Source of the DNA: an uncultured Sporolactobacillus sp.
GTDB taxonomy: Bacteria > Bacillota > Bacilli > Bacillales > Sporolactobacillaceae
DNA: 13,180 bases
NCBI GenBank assembly: GCA_900543345.1
Contig: UQRJ01000046.1
Coordinates: forward strand, 1-13,180
Direction: 5' to 3'
Shown here: piece after piece, positions 1 to 7,899 of the stretch
Position numbering within the stretch: position 1 is the first letter of the stretch
Layout of the letters: every line of letters begins with the position of its first letter
Position numbers and translations under genes: made by a program
Notes under the pieces: model-generated
The model's input: only the letters and a program-made list of their open reading frames with translations
What the model was told of the DNA's origin: nothing
The model's database searches: none

Positions 1-48
1 CGAGATGTCTTAGGGTCTCGTGGGCTCGGAGATGTGTATAAGAGACAG
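1..48. other. Illumina Nextera i7 adapter (artefact, not genome)
   Basis: Positions 15-48 match the 34-nt Nextera Read 2 transposase adapter exactly; its last 19 bases (30-48) are the Tn5 mosaic end. Positions 1-6 (CGAGAT) are the end of the P7 primer and 7-14 (GTCTTAGG) the i7 barcode, which I recall as Nextera XT index N726. The reverse complement of the same stretch closes the other end of the window. The bases are untrimmed library sequence and should be masked. Translating them gives the peptide MGSEMCIRDS, a familiar adapter artefact at the ends of contig-derived proteins. Confidence 0.98.
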
Positions 49-397
49 CTTTCAGACTGCTTTAGATGATATTCCATCTGAAGTTGAGGAGGCCGCCGTC
101 ATGGACGGTGCGACTCGCTGGCAGTCGGTCACAAGAATTACCATTCCGATGGTGCGGGGAACGATCGCCACCAATATTATGTTGGTGACGCTGCAAACGC
201 TGGGCGTATTCACGTTAATCTACACCATGACCGGCGGCGGCCCGGGAAATGCAACGTCGACGTTACCCGTGTTCATGTATAAGCAGGCCTTTGTCAGTTA
301 CCAACTGGGATACGGTACCGCGATTTCACTGGTTCTATTGTTCATTGGCGCTCTCGCCAGCCTTTTATATATGCGAGTACTCAAAGTTCGCATGTAA
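49..397 (+). CDS. Sugar ABC transporter permease, MalF/UgpA type (5'-truncated)
   Basis: This is the C-terminal part, about 115 residues, of an inner-membrane permease subunit of a carbohydrate ABC importer. The EAA loop that docks on the ATPase is visible near the start (EVEEAAVMDGATRWQSV, then a conserved IP). The segment TMTGGGPGNATSTLP that follows is typical of the MalF/UgpA/LacF subunit, and a last hydrophobic helix precedes the basic tail. The gene is cut by the contig end: genomic sequence begins at base 49 and the first full codon is 50-52 (Phe). An apparent ATG at 20 lies inside the adapter and is not a start. The second permease follows after about 20 bp in the same direction, so the two should form the heterodimeric channel. 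Linkage to an alpha-mannosidase suggests mannose-containing oligosaccharides as substrate, which is inference. Confidence 0.93.
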
Positions 398-418
398 ACA
401 TGTTAAAATGAGGTGATT

Positions 419-1246
419 ATGATGATGCGAGAAAGCAAAAACGTCCGAGCCATTCAATACGGCGTACTGGCAATTATCGCCGTTTTATTTCTGCTTCCGC
501 TGATTTGGATGCTGTTTTCTTCTGTCGATGGGCGTGCCATTCAGGCCATTCAATTTCCGCAGAAACCTACACTGGGAAACTTTGCAGCCATATTAACCAG
601 CCCCAGCATTATGCGCTCGTTCGCGATCGGTCTGATGGTGTCCGGGTGCCAAGCGCTTTTTGTCGTCATTGTCAGTGTACTGGCGGCGTATCCGCTCTCC
701 CGTTATCCGTTGCCCTGGAAAAAGTCGTTTCTGCTGTCGATTCTATTTTTGACATCACTACCCATGACCGCCGTCATTGTGCCGGTATATGAGATGTTCT
801 TGTACCTGAAGATGCAGAATTCGCTGATTGCCACCACAATCTTCATGATTTCCACCAGTTTGCCCTATGGTATCTGGATGATGAAGAACTTTATGGATTC
901 TGTCCCGGCTGAATTGGAAGAAGCGGCGTGGATGGACGGCTCCACGGTCTGGGAAGGCGTACGAAAGGTCGTGATCCCATTGATGCTGCCGGGCATCTTC
1001 ACGATTGCGATCTTTACGTTTACCGGATCCTGGGGCAACTTCTTTGTCCCGTTCATTTTGATCACGACACCGGAAAAGCTGCCGGCTTCCGTGACCATTT
1101 TCCAGTTCTTTGGCAATAACGGCCTCGTCGACTACGGTCAACTGGCTGCCTTTTCAGTGCTTTATACGTTGCCGGTGGTGGTCCTTTATGTCTTTGCGCA
1201 ACGATACATGTCTCAGGGATTCAGCTTTGGCGGGGCAGTCAAGTAA
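419..1246 (+). CDS. Sugar ABC transporter permease, MalG/UgpE type
   Basis: This is the second membrane subunit of the importer, about 275 residues and the usual length for MalG/UgpE proteins with six transmembrane segments. A first hydrophobic helix follows the short basic N-terminus. The cytoplasmic EAA loop (ELEEAAWMDGSTVWEGV, then VIPLMLPG) lies at roughly residues 168-190 and is the contact with the ATPase. Three consecutive ATG codons (419, 422, 425) follow the ribosome site GAGGTGAT (410-417). The spacing fits 422 slightly better than 419, and the choice changes only one or two methionines; an in-frame GTG at 413 sits inside the ribosome site and is unlikely. The stop lies 20 bp before the mannosidase start, so the genes are probably co-transcribed. 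No ATPase or binding-protein gene follows; in many Firmicutes a shared MsmK-type ATPase serves such transporters. Confidence 0.95.
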   Translation: MMMRESKNVRAIQYGVLAIIAVLFLLPLIWMLFSSVDGRAIQAIQFPQKPTLGNFAAILTSPSIMRSFAIGLMVSGCQALFVVIVSVLAAYPLSRYPLPWKKSFLLSILFLTSLPMTAVIVPVYEMFLYLKMQNSLIATTIFMISTSLPYGIWMMKNFMDSVPAELEEAAWMDGSTVWEGVRKVVIPLMLPGIFTIAIFTFTGSWGNFFVPFILITTPEKLPASVTIFQFFGNNGLVDYGQLAAFSVLYTLPVVVLYVFAQRYMSQGFSFGGAVK

Positions 1247-1266
1247 CCCAGAAAGAAGGTTAAACA

Positions 1267-4200
1267 ATGGGACCAGATTTTCAACCATTCTTGCGGAAAG
1301 CCAATCAGCAGTTGGACTATCTGCATGACTATTTCTATCGCGGCTTTGCCAATGTCGAAACGGCTGCGATCATGGAAGATACGCGGGATGATAAGCGTCG
1401 AATTCCCGAGCACGGTGAGTGGGCACCTGTAAAAATCGGTGACCACTGGGACGGTCGCGACCGATACTATTGGCTAAAATTCAGGCTTTCTGTGCCTCAT
1501 TTGCATGACGGGCAGCATTATGTGTTGCATATGGATCTCGGCCGAACAGGCGGAGGAAATAACTCGGGGTTTGAAGGCCTCGTCTTTGTCAACGGCCGGC
1601 CCCGGCAAGCCGTGGATAGTCATCACGAAGATGCCTATTTTGATCACACGTTCAGCAACTCGCCATTAGACGTCCATATCCAACTGTGGACCGGTTTGGA
1701 AGGCGGCGGCGTGCCGGTGATTCAACATTATGTTTTACAGGCATTGGCCGCCGGGATTATCCCGCAACCGGTCGTCGATTGTTTCGCTTACCTTCGCAAC
1801 ATTGTCGATGTCATTCAGGAAATGGACAATGACGAACCACTGAAGTACGCCTACAGCAATGTGGTGAAACAGATCTTTAAGCAGTTTTACTGGGCGGACG
1901 AAAGTACTGAAACGATCGGGGCCACATGCGACCGGGCACTGACGATCATCCATCGCTTCATTTCCGAGCACGCCGGTGAAAAGAAAAGTTATCATATCAC
2001 CGCTGTCGGACACACTCATATCGATGTGGCATGGCTGTGGCGTTTGCGGCATACCCGGGAGAAGATTGTCCGATCGTTCTCCACCGTGTTAGAACTGATG
2101 CAGGAGTATCCCGATTACCGCTTCTTTCAGAGTACGCCCCAGGATTATGCATTCTTGGCAGAGGATTATCCGGAATTGTATGACCGGATTAAACAGCGTA
2201 TCGCCGAGGGCCGCTGGGAAGCAAATGGCGCGACTTGGTTGGAACCCGATACAAATATTCCCAGCGGCGAATCGCTCACGCGTCAATTTCTCTATGGTAT
2301 CGGCTATTTCCAGAATCATTTTGCCGCCCGGCAAAATGTGTTGTGGCTGCCGGATGTGTTTGGCTATTCGGCTGCTCTTCCGCAGATTCTTCAAGGTTTC
2401 GATATTCCCAATTTCATGACGACGAAAATTAGTTGGAACGACACGAACCGAATGCCTCATGACACGTTTTATTGGCGGGGCATCGACGGTTCCAAGGTGT
2501 TGACCCATTTTATCACCACAGTGGGAACCCATACGGATTTCCATGATTCAAAACAATGGCGCTACACCTACAACGGCGAAATTAATCCGCATACTGTGCT
2601 GGGGACTTACCACGTTTATGCCGACAAGAGCATTAATCATGATTTATTGTTGAGCTATGGCTACGGTGACGGCGGCGGCGGTCCGACACGCGAAACGATT
2701 AAGACGATCCGGATCATTAACGAATTGCCCGGCATGCCGACCATTGCAAATGGACGCGTTGACCAGTACTTTGATCAATTAAATGCCCGCATCGCCCAGG
2801 CCCAGGAACCCGTCGCAACGTGGGACGGTGAATTGTATCTGGAATACCACCGAGGCACTTATACATCTCAGGCAAAGGTAAAAAATTGGAATCGGCGGGC
2901 TGAATATGCGTTACGCCAACTGGAAATAGGATATACGGCGGCGCATGTTCAGAAGGGTATTTCTTACCCGGCAGAAAGAATAAAGAAATTGTGGATTATT
3001 TTGCTGCGCAACCAATTTCATGATATCTTGCCCGGCTCAGCGATCAAGGAAGTTTACGAAGATGCGGCCAAGGAATTCAAACAACTTTTCGACGGTGTGC
3101 GGCAACTCCGGCAAGAGCTGGACCATCAATTAACCAAAAGGCGTCAGGGCAGCCTCCTTTTTCGCAATTTTTTCCCTTGGCCTGTTAAACAGTTGGTTCG
3201 CCTTCCTAAAGGCGTGACTAACATTGAGGATGTGCCGACAGCTACTGATGGAAACCAATCGTATGCGCTTGTCGCTGTTCCCGCATTAGGCAGCGCAACC
3301 TATACGACTTGTGACACATTACCAACGGCGAACGCGAACAAAACGGTTCGAATCGACGGGAACACGCTGCACACAAGCTACTATGATGTGACCTGCCGGG
3401 CCGACGGCGTTTTGACAAGTATCGTCGATCGACAGACGCATCGAGAATGGCTGGCCGGACAGGGCGGCAATGTGTTCACTTTATATGAAGATCGGCCGCT
3501 CGACTTCGATGACTGGAATATTGACGCTGACTATCCGGATAAATCCAGACCATTATTCGCCCAGCGTATTGAACTGACTGCGAACAATTCGCTGTTTGCC
3601 GATTTAAGCATGGACTTTTCGTTCGGTCATTCCAAGATGCACCAGGATGTCCGTTTCTATGCGCACTCACCGCGAATCGACTTCATCACACACGTTGACT
3701 GGCATGAGCATCAAATGCTATTACGCACTGCTTTTAATACAACCGTTCGCTCGGATTACGCCCGCTATGATATTCAATACGGCAACGTGCAGCGGCCGAC
3801 AAACGACAATACCAGTTGGGATCAAGCAAAATTCGAAACGGTGGCCCACAAATGGGCCGATCTGTCCGAGCGGGATTATGGTTTGGCACTGTTAAATGAT
3901 TGTAAGTACGGCTATCGTATTAAGGGCCGACAGCTGTCGCTCACCCTGCTGAAGTCCGGCATTGATCCGGACCCTCACGCAGACGAAGGCAGGCACCAAT
4001 TCACGTACAGTCTCCTGCCTCATGAGGGAGACTTTCTATCCGGCGACGTGGAAAAAGTGAGTGAAGAGCTCAACGATCCAGTGCAAATCGTCACCAATGC
4101 CAGTGACGATCAACTCACTGCTTTCGTTCACTTATCCGGTGATTTTCCCGTCGCCTTGGATGCGATAAAGCTGAGTGAAGATAAAAAAGCCGTCATTATT

Positions 4201-4395
4201 CGACTGCATGACTACTCGGGTACGAAAAATGTGATTACCGTAGAGCCGCAATTTCACTATGTTAAAGTCGTACAGGTGAAGCTGAACGAACAGGAAGATC
4301 ATCACCTCCCTGTCCCAAAGGAAAATCATCATAAACTGCAACTGTTAATGCATCCGTACCAGATCGTCACTTTGCGTTTTGATATCAGCGATTGA
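1267..4395 (+). CDS. Alpha-mannosidase, glycoside hydrolase family 38
   Basis: This retaining, metal-dependent exo-alpha-mannosidase has 1042 residues and no signal peptide, so it should act in the cytoplasm on imported mannosides. GH38 hallmarks are present: GHTHIDVAW with likely metal ligands His251 and Asp253, WLPDVFGYS with the expected nucleophile and ligand Asp363, and NQFHDILPGS with ligand His585. The N-terminal about 240 residues (including DRYYWLKF and the GGGNNSGFEG loop) form the accessory domain found in cytosolic MAN2C1/Ams1-type enzymes. The C-terminal half after about residue 620 is the beta-sandwich region. The length is normal for this subtype. The ATG is preceded by GAAGG (1255-1259) at good spacing. 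Neighbouring permeases indicate coupled uptake and hydrolysis. Family assignment is secure; linkage preference (alpha-1,2, -1,3 or -1,6) cannot be told. Confidence 0.97.
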   Translation: MGPDFQPFLRKANQQLDYLHDYFYRGFANVETAAIMEDTRDDKRRIPEHGEWAPVKIGDHWDGRDRYYWLKFRLSVPHLHDGQHYVLHMDLGRTGGGNNSGFEGLVFVNGRPRQAVDSHHEDAYFDHTFSNSPLDVHIQLWTGLEGGGVPVIQHYVLQALAAGIIPQPVVDCFAYLRNIVDVIQEMDNDEPLKYAYSNVVKQIFKQFYWADESTETIGATCDRALTIIHRFISEHAGEKKSYHITAVGHTHIDVAWLWRLRHTREKIVRSFSTVLELMQEYPDYRFFQSTPQDYAFLAEDYPELYDRIKQRIAEGRWEANGATWLEPDTNIPSGESLTRQFLYGIGYFQNHFAARQNVLWLPDVFGYSAALPQILQGFDIPNFMTTKISWNDTNRMPHDTFYWRGIDGSKVLTHFITTVGTHTDFHDSKQWRYTYNGEINPHTVLGTYHVYADKSINHDLLLSYGYGDGGGGPTRETIKTIRIINELPGMPTIANGRVDQYFDQLNARIAQAQEPVATWDGELYLEYHRGTYTSQAKVKNWNRRAEYALRQLEIGYTAAHVQKGISYPAERIKKLWIILLRNQFHDILPGSAIKEVYEDAAKEFKQLFDGVRQLRQELDHQLTKRRQGSLLFRNFFPWPVKQLVRLPKGVTNIEDVPTATDGNQSYALVAVPALGSATYTTCDTLPTANANKTVRIDGNTLHTSYYDVTCRADGVLTSIVDRQTHREWLAGQGGNVFTLYEDRPLDFDDWNIDADYPDKSRPLFAQRIELTANNSLFADLSMDFSFGHSKMHQDVRFYAHSPRIDFITHVDWHEHQMLLRTAFNTTVRSDYARYDIQYGNVQRPTNDNTSWDQAKFETVAHKWADLSERDYGLALLNDCKYGYRIKGRQLSLTLLKSGIDPDPHADEGRHQFTYSLLPHEGDFLSGDVEKVSEELNDPVQIVTNASDDQLTAFVHLSGDFPVALDAIKLSEDKKAVIIRLHDYSGTKNVITVEPQFHYVKVVQVKLNEQEDHHLPVPKENHHKLQLLMHPYQIVTLRFDISD

Positions 4396-4415
4396 TCACA
4401 AGGTCGGTAATATGG

Positions 4416-4459
4416 AACCGGGGCCGCAGCGCTAGCCGCTGTTGCCCCGGTTTGTTTTT
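4416..4459 (+). terminator. Rho-independent terminator of the permease-mannosidase operon
   Basis: AACCGGGGC (4416-4424) pairs perfectly with GCCCCGGTT (4444-4452). An inner stem CAGCG/CGCTG extends the hairpin, and the T-rich tract TTTGTTTTT (4451-4459) follows at once. It begins 21 bp after the mannosidase stop codon and closes the + strand operon. Confidence 0.93.
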
Positions 4460-4773
4460 CGCCGATCATGACGATTCTAGCATAAGCATATCGAACGCAT
4501 TCATGCCCGCCGCATACAGTAACTGTACAATTCTGCGGAAGGTCTGCTCATAGATAAGCGATCAAGCGATATCCGGAGAGTTAATGATATTACTGATTCA
4601 CAGATTTAGACAGCGGATGGGGTAAACGCAGGGAAACAGTATAATTTACAGAATGATAACCCCGCGGGAAATGCACCTCTAACGTTAGTGTTAGCTAATT
4701 AGTACGATGCAGGATTCCCGTACGGGGTTATTTATTTTCCTTTGACTGTTCAGTTTTTAACAGGGTAATGGCC
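4460..4773. other. Intergenic gap between convergent operons
   Basis: This gap of about 310 bp lies between the mannosidase terminator and the stop of the PTS permease. I find no convincing gene. It contains a small hairpin at 4510-4538 (TACAGT and ACTGTA flanking one A, with an outer CCGCA/TGCGG stem interrupted by a 6-nt bulge) and the larger nested inverted repeat listed separately. A TATAAT at 4640-4645 has no matching -35 box. Confidence 0.6.
4656..4731. repeat. Nested 76-nt inverted repeat, possible terminator
   Basis: The outer arms ATAACCCCG (4656-4664) and CGGGGTTAT (4723-4731) are perfect reverse complements. Inner arms GGGAA (4666-4670) and TTCCC (4715-4719) continue the stem, and the centre holds CTAAC/GTTAG and TTAGCTAA motifs. 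On the + strand the right arm runs into TTATTTATTTTCC, so a second terminator for rightward transcripts is plausible. On the - strand the T tract is poor, so it would be a weak end for the PTS operon. A small non-autonomous element is the alternative, but no target duplication is visible. Confidence 0.5.
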
Positions 4774-6036
4774 TTATAATACTGATGAGATGATCTGACC
4801 AATTTTTATGGCTAACCACCCGATCCAAGTTGTCGCCCCTCCGACTATATTCGTCATATAAGCAATACCGCTGGGTTTATTAATACTTGACATCGCTGCT
4901 GCTTCCGTATATGCGGGTGCAATACTTGTTCCAATATAAAATATTGTAACAAGGACAAGCGTCCCGGCAATAACCATTCTAAACATATTACGCTTTGCAA
5001 ACGGAGTAATTAACGCGAGCAAGAACATCAGTGAAGCCAGGTCAACGAATGGAAGTACCTTATTACCAGGAAGTATGAACGCCAGTAAAACGGCAATCGG
5101 AATAAGAATCAATCCACTCGCTAAAACAGAAGGTTCGCCTATAAGCAGAGCCGTATCCATTCCAATGTAAAACTTCCGTTTAGGAAACCATTTTTTTAAT
5201 TGATTTTCAACCGCATCGCGGACAATAACAAGCCCCTCGATTAAAATATCAATCATTTTGGGCAATAAAACCATGGCTGCAGCAACATTTACAGCTAATG
5301 ACAGCGTCTTAGTTAAGTTAAAACCCGCGAGTAAAGCTATCGCAATTCCTAAAATAAAGCCCAGCGTTAATGGTTCGCCAAAGACCCCAAATCGTTTTTG
5401 TATTTTTTCCGGATTCAGGTCAATCTTCTTGAGTCCCGGCGTTTTCTCAACAATCCAGTTTGTCGCAATGCCAAAAGGAATCCAGGCAATACATGTTAGA
5501 TGTGGAAATGATATGCCCTCAAGATTATATTGTTTCTGAACATATGGAGCTGTCAAATCGGCTACAATTAAAATTACTACAAAAGCGCACCACGTTATCA
5601 CTACCGACAGCCAAAAGTGATGTGTTGCCGCATAGATATTTGCACCGACCAGCAAGAAAATCCAATAATTAAAGATATCGATGTCGACTGTTTTGGTCAT
5701 ATTAAGCAGCAATAAAACAAGATTAATTGCTAAGAAGCCTATTATAACAACGGGCATGATCGGCGAACCCCATCCTATTGTGGATGCTGTCGGCCAACCA
5801 AGATCAACAACGGTTAAATTCAAACCGACTCTTTCTACCATCGCTTTCGATGCCGGCCCGAGGTTAGTCAGTAACAAATTAATAACCAAATTTACACCGG
5901 TAAATCCAATCCCGACAAGCATTCCTGCTTTAAATGCTTTACCGATACTTAGGCGGAAAATCAAGCCAACAATAAAGAAGATAATGGGCATCATCACCGC
6001 TGCCCCAAGGCCGATAATAGTATTAATTATTGACAT
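4774..6036 (-). CDS. PTS galactitol-type EIIC permease (orphan)
   Basis: This 420-residue polytopic membrane protein is of the Gat (galactitol) EIIC family, the sugar-translocating subunit of a phosphotransferase system. Visible features are a hydrophobic N-terminus from residue 5, the conserved region GWPTASTIGWGSP (80-92), a cytoplasmic loop around 196-218, and two GEP motifs (220-222 and 300-302) of the kind expected near the sugar site. The ATG at 6036 is chosen because GGGAGGTG (6043-6050) lies 6-8 nt upstream; an in-frame GTG at 6045 falls inside that ribosome site. It is the last gene of the operon, 28 bp after the hydroxyacid dehydrogenase. No EIIA or EIIB is encoded in the window, which is odd for a PTS. 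It either borrows remote partners or moves substrate without phosphorylating it, which would fit the kinase upstream. The substrate is probably a polyol or related sugar (family-based inference). Confidence 0.9.
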   Translation of the reverse strand: MSIINTIIGLGAAVMMPIIFFIVGLIFRLSIGKAFKAGMLVGIGFTGVNLVINLLLTNLGPASKAMVERVGLNLTVVDLGWPTASTIGWGSPIMPVVIIGFLAINLVLLLLNMTKTVDIDIFNYWIFLLVGANIYAATHHFWLSVVITWCAFVVILIVADLTAPYVQKQYNLEGISFPHLTCIAWIPFGIATNWIVEKTPGLKKIDLNPEKIQKRFGVFGEPLTLGFILGIAIALLAGFNLTKTLSLAVNVAAAMVLLPKMIDILIEGLVIVRDAVENQLKKWFPKRKFYIGMDTALLIGEPSVLASGLILIPIAVLLAFILPGNKVLPFVDLASLMFLLALITPFAKRNMFRMVIAGTLVLVTIFYIGTSIAPAYTEAAAMSSINKPSGIAYMTNIVGGATTWIGWLAIKIGQIISSVL

Positions 6037-6064
6037 GCCTCTCACCTCCCTTTACGAATCAATT

Positions 6065-7063
6065 TCAGTTCTTCAATTCCTTCAATAATAGCTTGGAAAA
6101 CAACTTTGGCGTGTTTTTAAAAGCGTCCGCAGTACTTCCGGCTAAATGACTAGTTACTGTAACATTATCCAACTCAAGGAAAGGGCTATTCACTGGCAAT
6201 GGTTCCTCATCAAATGTATCGATTGCCGCACCCATAATTCTTTTGTTCTTCAAGACATCAAGTAATGCTTTTTCATCAATTAATCCTGAACGAGCCGTAT
6301 TAATCAAATACGCGGTTGGCTTCATAAGTGTTAGATTTTCGCCATTGATGATATGATGAGTTTCATTTGTTAATCTCATATGGATTGTGACAATATCAGC
6401 TGCTTGCATTAATCGTCCCAGTGAATCAACTCTCGTATATCCCATATTGTCATTAACATATTTATCATAGAAAATTATTTTGGCATCAAAACTTTTCAAA
6501 AACTTAGCAACTAACTTTCCGATGTGTCCGAATCCAGCAATGCCGATCGTTTTCCCACCTATTTCCGGAATATTGCTTTTATTCGGAAAATCTTTTAGCC
6601 AAATACCCTTTTTCATCGCAGCATACGTCCGAGCAATATTTCTTGTTTCCGATAACATCATCCCTACCGTAAATTCTGCAACGGCTCTGGCGTTTCGTCC
6701 CGGTGTATTGATGACTTTAATTCCCCGTTTTTCTGCATATTCTTTATCTATATTTTCAATACCGCCACGCAAAACCCCGATATATTTTAGATGACTGGCT
6801 TTATCGATTAATTTTTTCCCGATCGGAGTAAATTGGGTAATAATAACATCAAACCGGTCAATATCATCTACTAAACTATTTGGAACCTGAACAGCATTAG
6901 CTCCCTTCTGCTCAATCAGAAGATTATCATTTTGTAGTGATTCAACACTATCGTGGACCCAATGACGTACTGTAACATCGTGTCCTTCCTCAGCAAGAGC
7001 TGTTAGTCCGTCTTCCAGCATATCAACCGTGATTAAGTTATCGCCAAATGCTAATATATTCAA
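6065..7063 (-). CDS. D-isomer-specific 2-hydroxyacid dehydrogenase family protein
   Basis: This 332-residue NAD(H)-dependent cytosolic oxidoreductase has the length usual for the SerA/GyaR/VanH family. The Rossmann motif GFGHIG is at 177-182, with Asp200 at the end of the next strand favouring NAD over NADP. The catalytic set is intact: Arg258 in TARSGL, Glu287 in FDEEPLP and His306 in SHLAGS. The start is a TTG at 7063, supported by the strong ribosome site GGGAGGG ending 7 nt upstream; no in-frame ATG fits as well. It lies 43 bp after the short-chain dehydrogenase and 28 bp before the PTS permease, inside the same operon. With the other dehydrogenase it probably oxidises or reduces an intermediate of the imported carbohydrate, or disposes of the aldehyde- or acid-derived product of the aldolase. 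Family is secure; substrate unknown. Confidence 0.93.
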   Translation of the reverse strand: MNILAFGDNLITVDMLEDGLTALAEEGHDVTVRHWVHDSVESLQNDNLLIEQKGANAVQVPNSLVDDIDRFDVIITQFTPIGKKLIDKASHLKYIGVLRGGIENIDKEYAEKRGIKVINTPGRNARAVAEFTVGMMLSETRNIARTYAAMKKGIWLKDFPNKSNIPEIGGKTIGIAGFGHIGKLVAKFLKSFDAKIIFYDKYVNDNMGYTRVDSLGRLMQAADIVTIHMRLTNETHHIINGENLTLMKPTAYLINTARSGLIDEKALLDVLKNKRIMGAAIDTFDEEPLPVNSPFLELDNVTVTSHLAGSTADAFKNTPKLFSKLLLKELKN

Positions 7064-7106
7064 TTCAATTCCCTCCCTAATATCGTTGCTTCATAAACCG
7101 CATAAA

Positions 7107-7868
7107 TTACCGCATTAGCATACCGCCCGTAACATCAACAGTCGCTCCTGTCATATAACTCGCCGGTTCTGAAGCTAGAAATATACCTATTTTAGCAATC
7201 TCTTTTGGTTCGGCTACACGTCCCATCGGAATACGGTTTTCATAATAGTTCGGATATTTTTTGATATTTTCCTGAATCATCCGCGTATTCATCACACCGA
7301 CAGCAATATTGTTCACGTTAATTCCTTTTTTTGCTACTTCGCGAGCCAATGATATTGAAAAAGCAATTAGGCCTGCCTTACTCGCAGCATAGTGAGCATG
7401 CCCCGTCGTTGAACCATGGAATGCAGCCTGTGAAGTGACATTAACGATATGTCCCTTCTTTCCCTTCTCTATCGCATAGTTCACAAAGTTTTGGCTCAAG
7501 AGAAAAGGGGCGCGCAAATTAATGTCCATGGTGAGATTCCAGTCTTTAACCGGTATTTCACTTACTTTTCCTGACAGCCAGATGCCGGCATTATTGATTA
7601 ATATATCAATCGATCCAAGTTGTTTAATGCTGTCACTAAAGAAATTATTAATCTCATTAATATTCAATAAATTCGCCTTAATCGGAACAACCGTAACATC
7701 TGAAATATTTTTCGCCCGTTTTACAGTTTCTTGCGGTTGTTCGGATTCACTTAAATACGTAAAGGCGACATTCACACCTTCTGCAGCCAATTCCAGTACA
7801 AATTGCTGACCGAGTCCGGTTGCACCACCGGTAACCATTGCGTTTTTTCCTTTTAAACCCAGATCCAT
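7107..7868 (-). CDS. Short-chain dehydrogenase/reductase, classical SDR
   Basis: This 253-residue cytosolic NAD(P)-dependent oxidoreductase is typical of FabG-like polyol and sugar dehydrogenases. The cofactor motif TGGATGLG is at 13-20 and NNAG at 92-95. The catalytic tetrad is complete: Asn117, Ser146, Tyr160 and Lys164 (in HYAASKAG). The C-terminal TGATVDVTGGM is the usual SDR ending. The ATG at 7868 is preferred because AAGGGGAG lies about 10 nt upstream; an in-frame ATG at 7889 has no ribosome site and lies within 11 bp of the kinase stop. It sits 31 bp downstream of the FGGY kinase. Oxidation of a polyol or sugar alcohol to the ketose that the kinase phosphorylates is the simplest role, by inference from neighbours. 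Family assignment alone does not give substrate. Confidence 0.93.
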   Translation of the reverse strand: MDLGLKGKNAMVTGGATGLGQQFVLELAAEGVNVAFTYLSESEQPQETVKRAKNISDVTVVPIKANLLNINEINNFFSDSIKQLGSIDILINNAGIWLSGKVSEIPVKDWNLTMDINLRAPFLLSQNFVNYAIEKGKKGHIVNVTSQAAFHGSTTGHAHYAASKAGLIAFSISLAREVAKKGINVNNIAVGVMNTRMIQENIKKYPNYYENRIPMGRVAEPKEIAKIGIFLASEPASYMTGATVDVTGGMLMR

Positions 7869-7899
7869 AATGTTTATACTCCCCTTCATTGTTACTATT

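Noticed and set aside
20..49. ATG-initiated start for the first permease
   Set aside because: The codons come from the adapter; the true N-terminus is missing.
4466..4563. Open - strand stretch of about 32 codons with protein-like composition (contains AAGMNAFDMLMLES), possibly the tail of a decayed gene
   Set aside because: An open run this short is expected often by chance, no start or family could be recognised, and it ends against the mannosidase terminator.
4460..4773. T-box or metabolite riboswitch on the + strand
   Set aside because: No T-box consensus or known aptamer core was seen and no + strand gene lies downstream to be regulated.
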